Shown piece after piece: positions 1 through 10,641 of a stretch of DNA of 64,000 nt (the first letter of the stretch is position 1; every line of letters starts with the position of its first letter). A model generated the notes under the pieces. It did not search any database, had not been told where the DNA came from, and saw nothing but the letters and a program-made list of their open reading frames with translations. The stretch comes from Geranomyces variabilis (taxonomy: Eukaryota > Chytridiomycota > Chytridiomycetes > Spizellomycetales > Powellomycetaceae): NCBI GenBank assembly GCA_027603065.1, contig JADGJP010000003.1:868001-932000 (forward strand), given 5' to 3'. Made by a program: the position numbers and the translations under genes.

Positions 1-399
1 GATATATATATACACGTACACAACTCTTGCTCGGATTTTGCGGCCGAGAAGCCGAAGAATGAGTGTCCCATTTCGATGAGAGCATAGACACAGATCTGAC
101 AAGAGCTCCAAAGAGACCATTCCCCGACAGGGTAGGCCGCCCAGGCTCATCCTGTTGAGTTGACTCATAAGATATGGCAGGGAGGAACGGCGCCGTGAGG
201 CCGCAGTCAGCAGAGTCCATCCCCAACCCTCCTCCTCTCCGCCTACCCGCCCCCAATACACCCCGCTCCCACCCTTTTCCCCCTCCTGGACGGTGCTGCC
301 GAGCTTTCCCTCTGGTCTATGTTATGATTTTTCTATCGAGCCCGAGGTCGTGCGGGGGAAGACCGCTCGCTTGAGTTGGTTATGTCAGCAGCAATAAGC

Positions 400-429
400 A
401 ATTAACGCGTCCGCAATTAACGCGTCCGC
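400..429. repeat. Perfect 15-bp tandem duplication
   Basis: The unit AATTAACGCGTCCGC occurs twice in a row without a mismatch (400-414 and 415-429). Each copy contains an MluI-like ACGCGT, the core of MCB-type cell-cycle elements in fungi. A regulatory role is only inference; a simple slippage duplication explains it equally well. Confidence 0.8.
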
Positions 430-603
430 GCGCAGTCGCGTCGACAGCCTTACGAAAGTTCCCCCTTGTTTTTTTCGTTTTTTACGACAACCCCTGGCCC
501 AGCGCGGGCGCAACGCTTCTGGGCCACTGCGAGCTCGGCAGAACTCAGCCGGCTCGGAGTTCCGGATTGCGCGATTAATAATGGGCTGATTTGGGTGAGA
601 AAC

Positions 604-686
604 GCTGCGAAAATCGTGCGAGAGCGCCCGCTGCCCCCGCCCCCGGCTGCGAAATCGTGCGAGAACGCCCGCTGCCCCCGCCCCCG
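604..686. repeat. GC-rich tandem repeat, about 41 bp x 2
   Basis: Two near-identical copies lie next to each other (about 604-644 and 646-685). Each runs from GCTGCGAAA through ATCGTGCGAGA to a run of CCCCGCCCCCG. They differ by one missing A and one G/A change. They end about 10 bp before a TATA-like box, so they may act as promoter-proximal elements. Confidence 0.75.
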
Positions 687-696
687 CACGAAAAAT

Positions 697-704
697 TATA
701 AAAG
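697..704 (+). promoter_or_regulatory. TATA-like box upstream of the 753 reading frame
   Basis: The sequence TATAAAAG lies 23 bp before an ATG at 720 and 56 bp before an ATG at 753. TATA-directed transcripts usually begin 25-35 bp downstream, so the 720 ATG would probably fall outside or at the very edge of the mRNA. This favours the 753 start for the following gene. Confidence 0.5.
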
Positions 705-752
705 GAGAGCCCTCCCCGCATGCCCCCGCTCCTTTTTCCTTACCCTTTCAGC

Positions 753-1589
753 ATGTTATTTATAACACCGTTGCAAAGCTCCCATCAACCGTCCATCCCC
801 ATTTCCTCGCTTCCCGCTTCTTCTACTTCGTTCTCGACAACGGCAACTCTCGCGATTCTCTTCACCTCGGCTTACTTCTTGGTGGCGCTCTTGCAAATGG
901 TCATTGTGTGGACCAGACAGTTGCAACGTCACGCAGTTCCGGAATCGACTCTACCGGAACCGCACGTACTTTCGGGTTTCGCGCCGGAAGTACAGCAAGA
1001 GACTACCGCTCCCGAGCCGCTTGCGCAATCCTCCACCAACGATTCCATGGAATCAGAGCAGGATGTGTGTCTGGCGGTGAAGGAAATTCCGAAGGTGTCT
1101 CCTGATCCGGAATGCATGGCGGCCCTGCAAAGGGCAAGGGAGACCTTGAAAAAGGAATCCCTTGTGGCTCTGAAAAGCGTCATTCCGCCTACATCTCCGC
1201 TTCAGGGGTTTTCGGAGGTTAGTCTCTGCTTCGCCAAAGCGGCGGCGACCTTTTGCAAGCTGGATCCTACTGACGAGACTATCTACCCCTTGCGTGACAA
1301 GAACGATACCATAAGTCCTCTGGCTCCCGGGGACTTCGTTCGCTATTCATTGTGTCTTGACACACTGGATGCATGTCGTCGTAAAGGGATCGGGTCTCGT
1401 TGTGTGTGGATTCGCACGCAACACCACGACACACGAACTGCGCGCTCGGTCCCTACTTTTGTGGCGGGGGGTAGGGAACCAACCGAGTGCGTAGCAACTG
1501 TGTCGCTGGATTCTGCTCCCAACAACCTTAAAACTTCAGGCGGTTGGGTTCGCGGGTCCGACGGTCATTGGTCGAAGCGTCTGTTTTGA
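753..1589 (+). CDS. Hypothetical protein with one N-terminal membrane segment
   Basis: A single open frame of 278 codons from the ATG at 753 (289 from the alternative ATG at 720). I do not recognise the family. The N-terminus is Ser/Thr-rich and is followed by a hydrophobic segment around residues 25-50 (ILFTSAYFLVALLQMVIVW), so it could be a signal anchor. The rest is polar with scattered cysteines, and no repeats or catalytic motifs are visible. A TATA-like box and GC-rich repeats lie just upstream, which supports expression. The reading frame could continue through an unrecognised intron near its 3' end. Codon use and composition are unremarkable; whether it is a real gene is uncertain. 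Confidence 0.4.
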   Translation: MLFITPLQSSHQPSIPISSLPASSTSFSTTATLAILFTSAYFLVALLQMVIVWTRQLQRHAVPESTLPEPHVLSGFAPEVQQETTAPEPLAQSSTNDSMESEQDVCLAVKEIPKVSPDPECMAALQRARETLKKESLVALKSVIPPTSPLQGFSEVSLCFAKAAATFCKLDPTDETIYPLRDKNDTISPLAPGDFVRYSLCLDTLDACRRKGIGSRCVWIRTQHHDTRTARSVPTFVAGGREPTECVATVSLDSAPNNLKTSGGWVRGSDGHWSKRLF

Positions 1590-2555
1590 AGATAAGCGCC
1601 TGCGAAGGAAATGCTGCCTTCGGGACAGGAACAGGAAAAGTAACCGAGGCTTTGTACGGGCTGAAAGGCTTTTGACCGGCGTACGCGCGAACGTTTCTAG
1701 CGCGGAAACCGGTCGTGTACGATCGCGTGGAGTTGTGTAGAAGAGGAAGGGTCGCTTGCAGGAAATGGATGAGTACACCGAGACTGATTGTGGGGTGGGA
1801 GCCACTTTCAGATTTCACCCGGTCGCTTCGTTAAAGCGGCTGTGGACGTGTCGTGCCGCGAACGTACTGTCGAGGGAACCTTGAAAAAGGGAATCAACGC
1901 GGAGACACGTATGCTTTTTGCAAGGAACCCCCTGACTCTCGGGTCGGCCTGGGCAACTTGTGATGGGATCTCAATTTAAGGATGAAATCTTATGAAAAAA
2001 GCAAGCTACTTGTTCCGAGTAGTTTTGCTACGGCCTCGTATGGCCTTGCGTGCTTGCGCATCACGGCGCGAACAATGTGTGCGTGTGCATGTGCCACGAA
2101 TGCCATTGCCTTACGCCTGGTCGGCGTCAGTCTACTACTGCGGTGTCTGGCTATCTACCCGCGTCATCTCAAAACCTATCCCCGTGACTTTCTCAGAGCC
2201 TCACAGCGTTAGCGCGTGGGGAGCGGAGGAAAGTGGAAGGATGTCCAAGATGAGATGGGGGGTAACGCGCGCGCGTAGTGGTCGGGTACCGTTGGGGACC
2301 GCTATGAGTCAACCTCAGCTTTCATCTCAATTTGCCGAAACCCCGAGCTTTTCCCAGCACCATCCATAACTGGAAGTAACCAATTACCGAAACCTCCAAT
2401 TCATAGCAGGCATAACTTAAAAGAAAAGCATAACAACACCGGAAATACAAACGTAAAAATAGGAGGGACACATTTAATTAGTACTGAAAATACTTTTGTA
2501 ACAAATTGAAAGTGCCGGAGAATAGTGTATTGCAGTGGTCAACTAAGTCTTAAGA
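1590..2555. other. Intergenic, no supported gene
   Basis: About 970 bp between the hypothetical gene and the 3' end of the threonyl-tRNA synthetase gene. Open frames on both strands are short and resemble nothing. The stretch from about 2380 to 2530 is AT-rich, as expected for the 3' flank of the minus-strand gene. Confidence 0.5.
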
Positions 2556-5229
2556 TCACTCCAGGACCTGCTCCATCGCCTTCGAGTCCACCAGCTTGCG
2601 GAGCTGCGGGACAATAACATCCAAGGGCACGACCTTGCCATGGTTTCCCATCTTTGAGTCCTGCTCCTCGCGGTTGTTGCGGCAGTTCACAGTGCGCGCC
2701 TCCTGCTCCTTCTCACCAACAACAAAGGTGAAATTCCACAGCGCGACCTCTGAGTTGCGGATCTTTTTGTTGAGAGTCAGATCGCTGAGATCCGCCTCGA
2801 CATTGAGTCCGTTGTCAAACAGGATCTGCCGCACTTCTTCGGCGTAGTCGTTGTACTTTGATGCGACGGGAACAATGATGATTTGGCGCGGTGATATCCA
2901 GAATGGCCACTTGCCGCCAAAGTGCTCAATCATGATGGCCATCATGCGCTCGACTGAGCCGAGAATGGCGCGGTGGATCATGACTGGCCGCTCGTAAGTC
3001 ATCTCTTTCGTGCGGTATTGCAGCTCGAATCTTAGCAAGGGAAGAAAACGAACGCATCAGGACGGAGTCGAAACGTTAAACCGAATTAAATGCTTTTCAG
3101 GCACTCACCGTTGGGGCAGCTGGAAGTCAAGCTGAATCGTGGCACACTGGTGCTTGCGGCGGAGGGCATCCGAGATAACAATGTCAATCTTGGGACCATA
3201 GAAAGCGCCGTCTCCAGGGTTAAGCTCCCATCGCGCATTAAACTTCTCAAGCGCCTTGGTGAGAATGTCTTCAGCCTTGTCCCAGTCGGCAATCTCGCCG
3301 AGGAACTTTTCGGGCCGGGTCGAGAGCTTGAGCGAAAAGTCAAACCCGAAAACACCGTAAATGTGGCGGAAGAACTCAAGCGCGCTGTCCATCTCGTCAG
3401 ACAGCTGGCCGAGGGTGCAAAAGATGTGTGCGTCGTCTTGCTGGAATCGTCGTACACGCGTCAGGCCGGAAAGAGCGCCGGAAGCCTCGTTGCGGTGCAA
3501 AACGCCAAAGTCGGCAAAGCGAAGCGGCAGCTCACGGTAGGAACGGTCGCGGTGCTTGAACATGACGCAGTGACCGGGACAGTTCATGGGCTTCAACGCC
3601 CACTTCTCCTTCTCAATGTCCAAAACAAACATATCCTCCGAGTAGTTCTCCCAGTGTCCGCTGGTCTCCCAAAGCTTGGTGTTGTACATGTTGGGGGTAA
3701 TGACTTCGCTGTATCCGCGCTTGCGGTACTCTTTTCTTTGCAAGTCCATCAGCGAGTTGTAGATTTTGGCGCCGTTCGGGAGGAAGAAGCAGCTGCCAGG
3801 GCTCATTTCATCAAAGAAGAATAGCTCTTGCTCTTTGCCGATTCTGCGGTGGTCGCGCTTCGCCGCCTCTTCGAGGAATTGCATGTGCTTCTTCATCCGG
3901 TCGTTATCCGGGAACGAAACACCGTAGACGCGCTGAAGAGAGTCGTTGTTTGCGTCGCCGAGGAAGTATGAGGCAGAGTTCTGCAAACGAAGAAAAACTG
4001 CTGTAAGTCGGCGAATCGTAACACGGCAACAAAAGCTGAACGTAGCATACCTTGGTAACCGCAAAAGCCTTGATCTTGCCGGTGTTGGGAATATGCGGAC
4101 CAAGGCAAAGGTCGATCAGCGGACCGCACCGGTAGACAGTGGTGGAGGTGTTATCGAGAACTTTGGTGTTTATGAAATGCTGCTTGTACTTGTTGTGCTT
4201 GAACATTTCGAGGAGCTGAGCCTTGGTCATGACGAGGCGCTCAAAAGGCTGCTTTTCCTTGATCGCCTTCTTGGCCAGAGTCTCAAGTACTGGATAGTCG
4301 GTGCCAAGAACCGGGCTGAGGGCAAAAAAAAACGAAGCATAGAGATTAGTGACTGCTGGGTGGCAGTGAAAATCCGGCAGAAGGTAAACATACGTGTCCA
4401 TGCCCATCTCGTAGTAGAATCCGTCGTCCAGCGGCGGGCCGAGGCACAAGTGACATCCGTAGTGCAGCTCACAAGCCTCGCCCAAGACGTGTGCCGACGA
4501 GTGCCAGTACACCTTCTGGCCTATGATATCCTTCGAATGTCAGATCAAGTCTCATAGCTGCGGCGGCTTAGCTTAATCAAATGCGGAATTTTCGTACCCT
4601 CGTCGTTGTCAAAGTCCAAGATCTGCAGCGAGCACGACGCCTCAAGTGGACGGGTCAGGTCCCATAGCTGACCGTCAACCTTGGCAATCACCGCCCTCTC
4701 CACCAACGACTTGCTGAGACCTTTTGCAATCTCAATAGGCGTGGTCTGCCAGGCAATGGCTGGCACTTCGGCGCCGTTTTGAAGCGTGACGGTAATAGCG
4801 GTCTGGTCTTTTGCTTTGGCTGTAACGCGAACTTGCGTCTTAGAATCTCTTCGTCGGCGGCAGATCCATTTCGCAAACAGAGCACTTACAGGCAACAGCT
4901 TCATCCGCCTGCTTCTTCAGTTTTTCGAACATTTCAATCCGCCACTGAATGTATTCCGGAGGCGGAGTCATCTGCAATGCCCGAGGAACGCTCCAACGTT
5001 AACACCACGAAACTGAGAGCCAAGAATTGCCGCTAGAAAGCACCTAGGGCTTGACCATTCATACCTCCAGTGAAGCAGCTCCCGCGGCCTTCTCCTTTTT
5101 GACTTTTGGTGCCTTGACCTTTCCAGCGGCAGCGGCAACTTTGTCGGTAACGGTGGCGGCGGCATCGGTAACGGCAGTAACAGCCGCCGCAGCGGCTTCT
5201 TCAATTTTTGCGATTACGGTCTCGGCCAT
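2556..5229 (-). CDS. THS1: Threonyl-tRNA synthetase, cytosolic
   Basis: Charges tRNA-Thr with threonine. On the minus strand the gene has about seven exons. Exon 1 (5229-5065) encodes an Ala/Lys-rich N-terminus starting [11 protein letters not shown]. Exon 2 (4971-4890) continues with [15 protein letters not shown], then come a TGS domain and the editing-domain HxxxH motif ([10 protein letters not shown]) near 4510. Later exons hold the class II catalytic core: [11 protein letters not shown], then motif 2 with [20 protein letters not shown] and DDAHIFC. The anticodon-binding domain ends in MEQVLE at the TAG at 2556. Clear introns include 5064-4972 and 4597-4521, plus one ending before [15 protein letters not shown] near 3032. 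The exon 2/3 junction near 4830 is the least certain. No mitochondrial presequence is visible. It diverges from ILV2 with about 910 bp between starts. Confidence 0.95.
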
Positions 5230-6141
5230 CTCTATGTCGTCGACAGGATGTAGCGGATTTGTGAATGTAGGCGACCGACCGGGCTGACACTTGGGGTTGA
5301 TCTCTATACGACGCTAGCGTGATCTGTGCAGGTTTTCGCAAAAGCCGCTGGCACGTTAAAAGGCCAGTTGTGGCGCGGGCGATCGGCGGTGAGTCACAAA
5401 AAAATGACCAACCAGACAACACCTGCACAAAGTAGTGGGCCGGCAAAGCGAGCCTAGCCAGTAATGTGACTATTCAGACGCAGCAGCAAATGCCCTTAGC
5501 GCCTTGGCTTAACGGAGCTACTGCGTGGTGTGTCTGGCCTAACTGAAATGTGCTCTTTGTTCCCTTCCAGGATCACATCAAAAATCAAGTCCGCTTCTAG
5601 CACAGAGGCTTGACGCTATACTGTCAGACAGCGTAGTACACTTTGGGCAGCTTCCCTTCAGATAAGCCGTGTTCCACCGCCTCTTGTTATGCAGCGCTTG
5701 AGTGCATATCATCGCAAAAATCCAGCTGCGATGCCACTGTGCATATGAAGGTTGGGCAACGGTAACGAGCCAGTCATACCTGCAGAACAAGGCGAGCTCG
5801 GGTATTCATAAATGTTGTTCACTGGCAGTTGCTTTGCAGCGCCTGTCAGAAAACCAGCGGGCGGGCGGTGTTTGACTTGCGAGCGACGCCCTCCGTAAGG
5901 ACTTCACGTGACTCTGTTTGATCTAATCAGCGCGCGTGCAAATGAGAGACGCAAACGGCAGGCGACCAAAAAGCATCTTTTGGCGAGGACTTCTTTCCCA
6001 GGCCCCGTTGAAAAAGGACGACATCCCTCGCTCATTCCCCGCGCCCAGCTCAGCAAAACACTCTCCTACGCTATCTCAGTCGCTCGCTCGCTCGCTCTTG
6101 CTCCTGCTTCTTCCCGTCGGTTCTTCGCCTATCCTTCAACC
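5230..6141. other. Divergent intergenic region between THS1 and ILV2
   Basis: About 910 bp separating two head-to-head amino-acid-related genes. No coding frame is convincing. A short GCTC/TCGC run (about 6078-6097) and a pyrimidine-rich stretch precede the ILV2 start, typical of a fungal 5' leader. I looked for a Gcn4-type TGACTC site and saw TGACTC at 5909-5914 (in CGTGACTCTG), about 230 bp before the ILV2 ATG. That would fit general amino-acid control, but a single 6-mer is weak evidence. Confidence 0.45.
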
Positions 6142-8502
6142 ATGCTCAGCAGATCTTCCGCAGCAGCATGCACTCGCTTGGCCCGAGGCTCAGGAGCTCG
6201 CTCCGCCCGCCTCTCCCGGTTTCTCTCAGCCGTCGCCTCCACCAGGTAAAGCTCATTGCGCAGATGAGCTACGGAGCTGGACCTTTTAAGCGCTCTTATC
6301 CGTAGCTACCCGTACTGACCCTGACCTCGTCGCTTTATAGCCCTCGCATCCAGCAAGAACCCGTTCGCTTCACTCAGCCTTCTGCTACACAAAAACCAGC
6401 TTCTCAGCACATTCAGCAAACTCCACCACCGCCTGCCACCGCCGCCGCCGCCGCGGCACAGCAGCAGTCCGCGTCCAGAAAAGTCGTGGATGAAGCTCGT
6501 GACTTTGTTGGGATGACTGGCGGCGAGATTTTTCACGAAATGATGCTGAAACACAATGTCAAGACGGTCTTTGGTTACCCTGGCGGTGCCATTTTGCCCG
6601 TTTACGATGCTATCTACAACTCGGACTACTTCAACTTTATCCTGCCAAGACATGAGCAGGGTGCAGGCCACATGGCCGAAGGATACGCCAGAGTCACGTA
6701 CGTGCTGACGATCTGGTTTTTTTCTCTTTGAAGTGGTACTGACCCACAATTGGTTCTCTTTAGTGGAAAACCCGGCGTGTGCCTTGTAACGTCAGGACCA
6801 GGAGCTACCAATATGATTACGCCAATGCAGGACGCATTTTCGGACGGCACGCCGATGGTTGTCTTTTGCGGTCAGGTGCCTACTACTGCCATTGGAACAG
6901 ACGCGTTCCAAGAGGCTGATATTGTGGGCATCAGCCGGGCGTGCACAAAATGGAACGTGCAGGTCAAAGACATCTCGGAGCTTCCAAGACGCATCAACGA
7001 GGCTTTCCACATTGCAACAAGCGGCCGTCCTGGTCCCGTTCTCGTTGATCTTCCCAAAGACGTCACTGCCGGGACTCTCACAAAACCTATTGTCGGAGGT
7101 GTCGGTCCATCCATCCCTGGACGGAAACCTCTCACCAGCAACGCGGCAACGTCGCCAGCCACTCTTGCAAACATTGCTGCCGTCGCTAAAGCCCTTAACA
7201 AAGCTCAAAAGCCTATTCTCTACGTCGGAGCGGGAATTCTGAACAGTGCGGAAGGTCCAGAAATCCTTCGCCAGCTCGTTGAAAAGGCAAACGTGCCCGT
7301 CACCACTACTCTCCAGGGCCTTGGAGCTTTTGATGAGGAAGACCCGCGAAGTCTGCACATGCTGGGAATGCACGGCTCTGCATATGCAAACCTTGCCATG
7401 CAAACCGCAGACGTTATCATTGCCCTCGGAGCCCGGTTCGACGATCGTGTGACCGGTAACCTTAAAAAGTTTGCTCCCGCTGCCAAGCAGGCGGCTTTGA
7501 GAGGAAAAGGCGGCATCTTCCACTTTGAAATCATGCCGAAAAACATCAACAAGGTTGTCGAGCCAACCCTCGCTGTCGAGGGAGATGTCACAAAGAACGT
7601 CAAGCACCTGCTGGAGCATGTCGAGCATAGGCCGCGCCACGCATGGTTCGACACGCTAGCGGGCTGGAAGCAAAAGTACCCATTCTCGTTCGTAGAGTCG
7701 AAACCAGGAGCCACTATGAAACCGCAGGCGGTCATTGCAGAACTTAACCGCCAGGTTGCGCACATGAAGGACGACGTCATCATTACTACCGGCGTGGGGC
7801 AGCACCAGATGTGGGCTGCACAGTACTACCGGTGGCGAACACCGCGGACCTTTGTGACTTCTGGAGGACTCGGCACTATGGGTTTCGGGTTACCATCTGC
7901 GATCGGTGCGAAAGTCGCGTGTCCGGACAAGATTGTGATTGACATTGACGGAGACGCGTCATTCTCGATGACCGGCATGGAGCTCATGACGGCGCGGCAA
8001 TTCAACATCGGAGTCAAGGTCCTAATCCTCAACAACGACTTCCAGGGCATGGTACGCAGCCTCGTCTTTTCTGAGTGCCTACTCTACTGTTTTGTATCCT
8101 CATAATTCGATTTTTGCAGGTCAAGCAATGGCAGGATCTTTTCTACGACAAAAGATATTCTGGGACGACAATGCACAACCCAGATTTCGTGAAGTTGGCC
8201 GAATCAATGGGATGCAAAGGCCTGCGCGCGCGGACGATGGAAGAACTCCCAGCGGTGATGGCCGAGTTCCTCGCCACCGACGAGCCCGTCATTCTGGACG
8301 CTGTTGTATGCAAGCACGAGCACGTCTACCCGATGGTTCCTGCTGGCAAAGCTTTGCACGAGGTATGTCGAGTGCTTCTTTTCTAAACGCGTCGCCTCTT
8401 GCGATTGTTGACCGTGGCGTTGGGTATTTGCAGATGGAACTCGGCGAAGTGCAGATTGACGAGCCGAATCACAAATTTGCCAACTCATACATGGCGCCAT
8501 GA
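6142..8502 (+). CDS. ILV2: Acetolactate synthase, catalytic subunit (mitochondrial)
   Basis: Thiamine-diphosphate enzyme that makes acetolactate or acetohydroxybutyrate, the first common step of valine, leucine and isoleucine synthesis. Five exons fit in phase: 6142-6245, 6341-6697, 6764-8051, 8120-8362 and 8434-8502, giving 686 residues, very close to the usual fungal length. The first about 35 residues are Arg/Ser/Ala-rich (MLSRSSAAACTRLARG), a mitochondrial presequence. A Pro/Ala/Gln-rich linker follows, built on triplet repeats (about 6420-6470). Conserved landmarks are GYPGGAILPVYDA, the cofactor-activating Glu in RHEQGAGHMAEGYAR, CGQVPTTAIGTDAFQE, the ThDP/Mg site GDASFSMTGMELMT...LNN, and QWQDLFY in exon 4. 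The first ATG with a presequence was chosen as the start. Confidence 0.97.
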
Positions 8503-8629
8503 TCTGGCACCTTATGTTACCAATACGAGAGCGAGATGGACGAGTATGGCTTTTTTTGCCTAGTGGGTGTAGTTCGAGACATATCATTATGAAGTCTGTA
8601 TAATAAGCAAAAAAAAGCTATACAACCTG

Positions 8630-9332
8630 CTACTCTGCAGCCCAGTCTCCGCTCTGTCCGCCAGACTTGCGGACGACCCTTACGTCTGTGATCCTCATGC
8701 CCTTATCCACTGCTTTGCACATATCAAACACCGTGCAGCACGCAACACTAACCGCCACCAACGCTTCCATCTCAACTCCCGTCTGCCCGCTACACGACAC
8801 CGTCGCCTCCACATCCACCGCGCTGGCTTTCTTATGCAACGACAACTCGACTTTGATTCCCGACAGCGGCAGCGGGTGACACAACGGTATCAAAATCCCT
8901 GTCTGCTTTGCAGCTCCAATACCCGCGATCTGCGCCACAGTCAGTACGTCGCCCTTTGCGATTGCGTTTTCTGATACGAGTTTAAACGCGAGTGGGGAAA
9001 GCAGTATGCGACCGACGGCGGTTGCGGTGCGGGCTGTGACGCGTTTGGCTGAGACGTCGACCATTTTGGCGCGGCCGGTGGAATCTGTGTGGGTTAAGGA
9101 GGGTGCTGTGGAGTAAAAACGTGGTGAGGATGGCAGGCGTTGTTGGCAATGAGTGAGGTGGTGAGCGGGAAGACTAGCCCGTGGGCGGACTTCCGGGCTT
9201 GGGAGGTGTATTGCTCTTGTGCATGCTTGCAGTGCGTGGCGAGTGGGCTATGGCGGACAGTCAGTGGATGGTTTGCGAGAGAGCATAGCTGCCCGTTGGT
9301 GGTTTACGGGTTCGCACCTTGAGGCCTCTCAT
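8630..9332 (-). CDS. Cyclic pyranopterin monophosphate synthase (MoaC), mitochondrial
   Basis: Second enzyme of molybdenum-cofactor synthesis; turns the MoaA product into cPMP. The family signature is complete from LTHTDSTGRAKMVDVSAK through GILIPLCHPLPLSGIKVEL, GQTGVEMEALVAVSVACCTVFDMCKAVD and RKSGGQSG. The open frame extends upstream of the MVDV methionine without an ATG until a stop at 9250-9248. A short first exon solves this: ATG at 9332 (MRGLK), donor at 9317, about 70-bp intron, acceptor before 9247. The 210-residue product has an Arg/His/Ser-rich leader ending RFYSTAPS, a classic mitochondrial presequence. Family knowledge: in animals MoaA and MoaC come from one locus (MOCS1); here MoaC stands alone. 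It converges on ILV2, with 127 bp between stops. The exon-1 model is inference. Confidence 0.88.
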
Positions 9333-9666
9333 TACGATGGTTGACGAGGAAGGTTGGGCAGTGAGTGAGCCAGTCGGGACGTCTGAGCAGGCAGCCTAGA
9401 TCTAGGCACACGCGTTAGGTAAGCACAATAGCAATTTCGGTCTCGAAATCTGGCAGCTTCTCAAAGAAAACTCAAAGGACAAGCGCCCTTTTAGCTACCC
9501 CTCTCTCGCACCGTCGACCTACTTTCATGGAGTCTGTCAGGCGGAGATAAAAGGCGCGGCGGGTGTACGGCCGCCAAAGCACCGTGTTCCTCGCAGAAAC
9601 CCGACAGCGCATCTTTCATACCGATACCCCACATCAGCAACTTTGTTTGCATTACTACCAGCCGCA
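9333..9666. other. Divergent promoter region between MoaC and the BTB-like gene
   Basis: About 335 bp between head-to-head starts. It contains a TATA-like box for the plus-strand gene (9546-9554) and a pyrimidine-rich tract (about 9485-9515). No coding frame is supported. Confidence 0.5.
9546..9554 (+). promoter_or_regulatory. TATA-like box of the BTB-like gene
   Basis: GATAAAAGG lies about 120 bp before the ATG at 9667, a distance that would give a leader of roughly 90 bases. It is preceded by a C/T-rich stretch. Confidence 0.45.
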
Positions 9667-10524
9667 ATGCAAGCCGCTATCCAGCCTAACCAGCACTACC
9701 AGCACCACACCTACCCACAGCATGGTCCTTTGCCCGACTTTTCCGCAGCCGCCGCCTCGGCTGCCGAGGTCGCGAGCGACACCACTGCCGACAGCATCCC
9801 GCGGTCATACATGATCGACAAGCTACGCTCTCTCAGCTCCACCTACTGGGGCGACGGCTTCACCGCCGACTGCTGGCTCCTCATCCAAGGCCACTCACCC
9901 AACCACCCGCCCGTAACGCTATTACCCGCCCACAGCCCATACCTCGTCGCCTGCGTACCCGCGCTCCGCGACCTCCTCGCCGCAGCCGGTGGACCCATCA
10001 ACCGCGCGCTAAACTCCCCCGATTCACCCGCGCTGCCATTAACAGTCCGCCCGCCATGCCCGGAAGCGTTTCCGGAACTGTTGCGGTGGGTGTACACGGC
10101 TGATATCTCGCATTTGCGCAAGTTTTTGAAAAAGTGGCAAGGCGCCGCGGCTGCGATTTTGGCGAATGCGGCGTGGGCGGGGATTGTGGATCGTGAGCTG
10201 AGGATCTTGTGTGAGGGATACATGTTGGAGGAGGAGGCGAAAGATGATGCGGCGGATTTGGCGGCGCGCGCTAACGAGACGGAGGAGGGTGGTGATGATG
10301 TTGATGGTGGTTACGATGATGGTTGCTGCGCGGGAGCTGCGCCAATGCCCTCGCCCGCAATGCCAACAGATCCCGACCATGACATTTACGACGCCGACGA
10401 AGAAGAAGACGACGTTGCAGATGGGATTGGGGAATATGACGATGACGGCCGTGCTGACGATGACGGCGCGGACGACTGGTGGGGAATCCTAGCTCCTAAA
10501 ACCGCCGCCGACGTGCGCGGATAA
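9667..10524 (+). CDS. BTB/POZ-like protein with an acidic C-terminal tail
   Basis: One uninterrupted frame of 285 residues, unusual in this intron-rich window. Residues about 60-190 look like a BTB/POZ fold: GDGFTADCWLLIQG, LLPAHSPYLVACVPALRDLL, a segment of loops, FPELLRWVYTADISHL, then helices rich in Ala and Leu. BTB domains mediate dimerisation and often recruit cullin-3 ubiquitin ligases. The last about 70 residues are strongly acidic (runs such as DADEEEDDVADG), typical of nuclear or chaperone-bound proteins. The start is the first true ATG in frame; the upstream sequence opens with TTG codons only. BTB assignment rests on pattern and is moderate; no partner domain is seen. Confidence 0.6.
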   Translation: MQAAIQPNQHYQHHTYPQHGPLPDFSAAAASAAEVASDTTADSIPRSYMIDKLRSLSSTYWGDGFTADCWLLIQGHSPNHPPVTLLPAHSPYLVACVPALRDLLAAAGGPINRALNSPDSPALPLTVRPPCPEAFPELLRWVYTADISHLRKFLKKWQGAAAAILANAAWAGIVDRELRILCEGYMLEEEAKDDAADLAARANETEEGGDDVDGGYDDGCCAGAAPMPSPAMPTDPDHDIYDADEEEDDVADGIGEYDDDGRADDDGADDWWGILAPKTAADVRG

Positions 10525-10641
10525 TAGGCAACTCGTGAATCACGCTGTCAGCGTGCTTTTTTTGTACTTGTAGCATGGGTTTTTATATACAAAGAAACAA
10601 TTGAGTCGTTCCGAGTGACATTTATGAGTTGGTCCTTGCTG

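Larger units (their letters stand above)
1..719. other. Left-edge region without a supported gene
   Basis: The window opens with a short TA microsatellite (about 2-11). Past it I see only short open frames with skewed, proline-rich translations and no family likeness. The right half holds two tandem repeats, annotated separately, and a TATA-like box just before the open frame that starts near 720-753. It is best read as the upstream region of that gene plus unassigned intergenic sequence. Confidence 0.5.

Noticed and set aside
6792-7783. Long open frames antisense to ILV2
   Set aside because: They mirror the codon bias of the strongly conserved ILV2 exon and have no family likeness.
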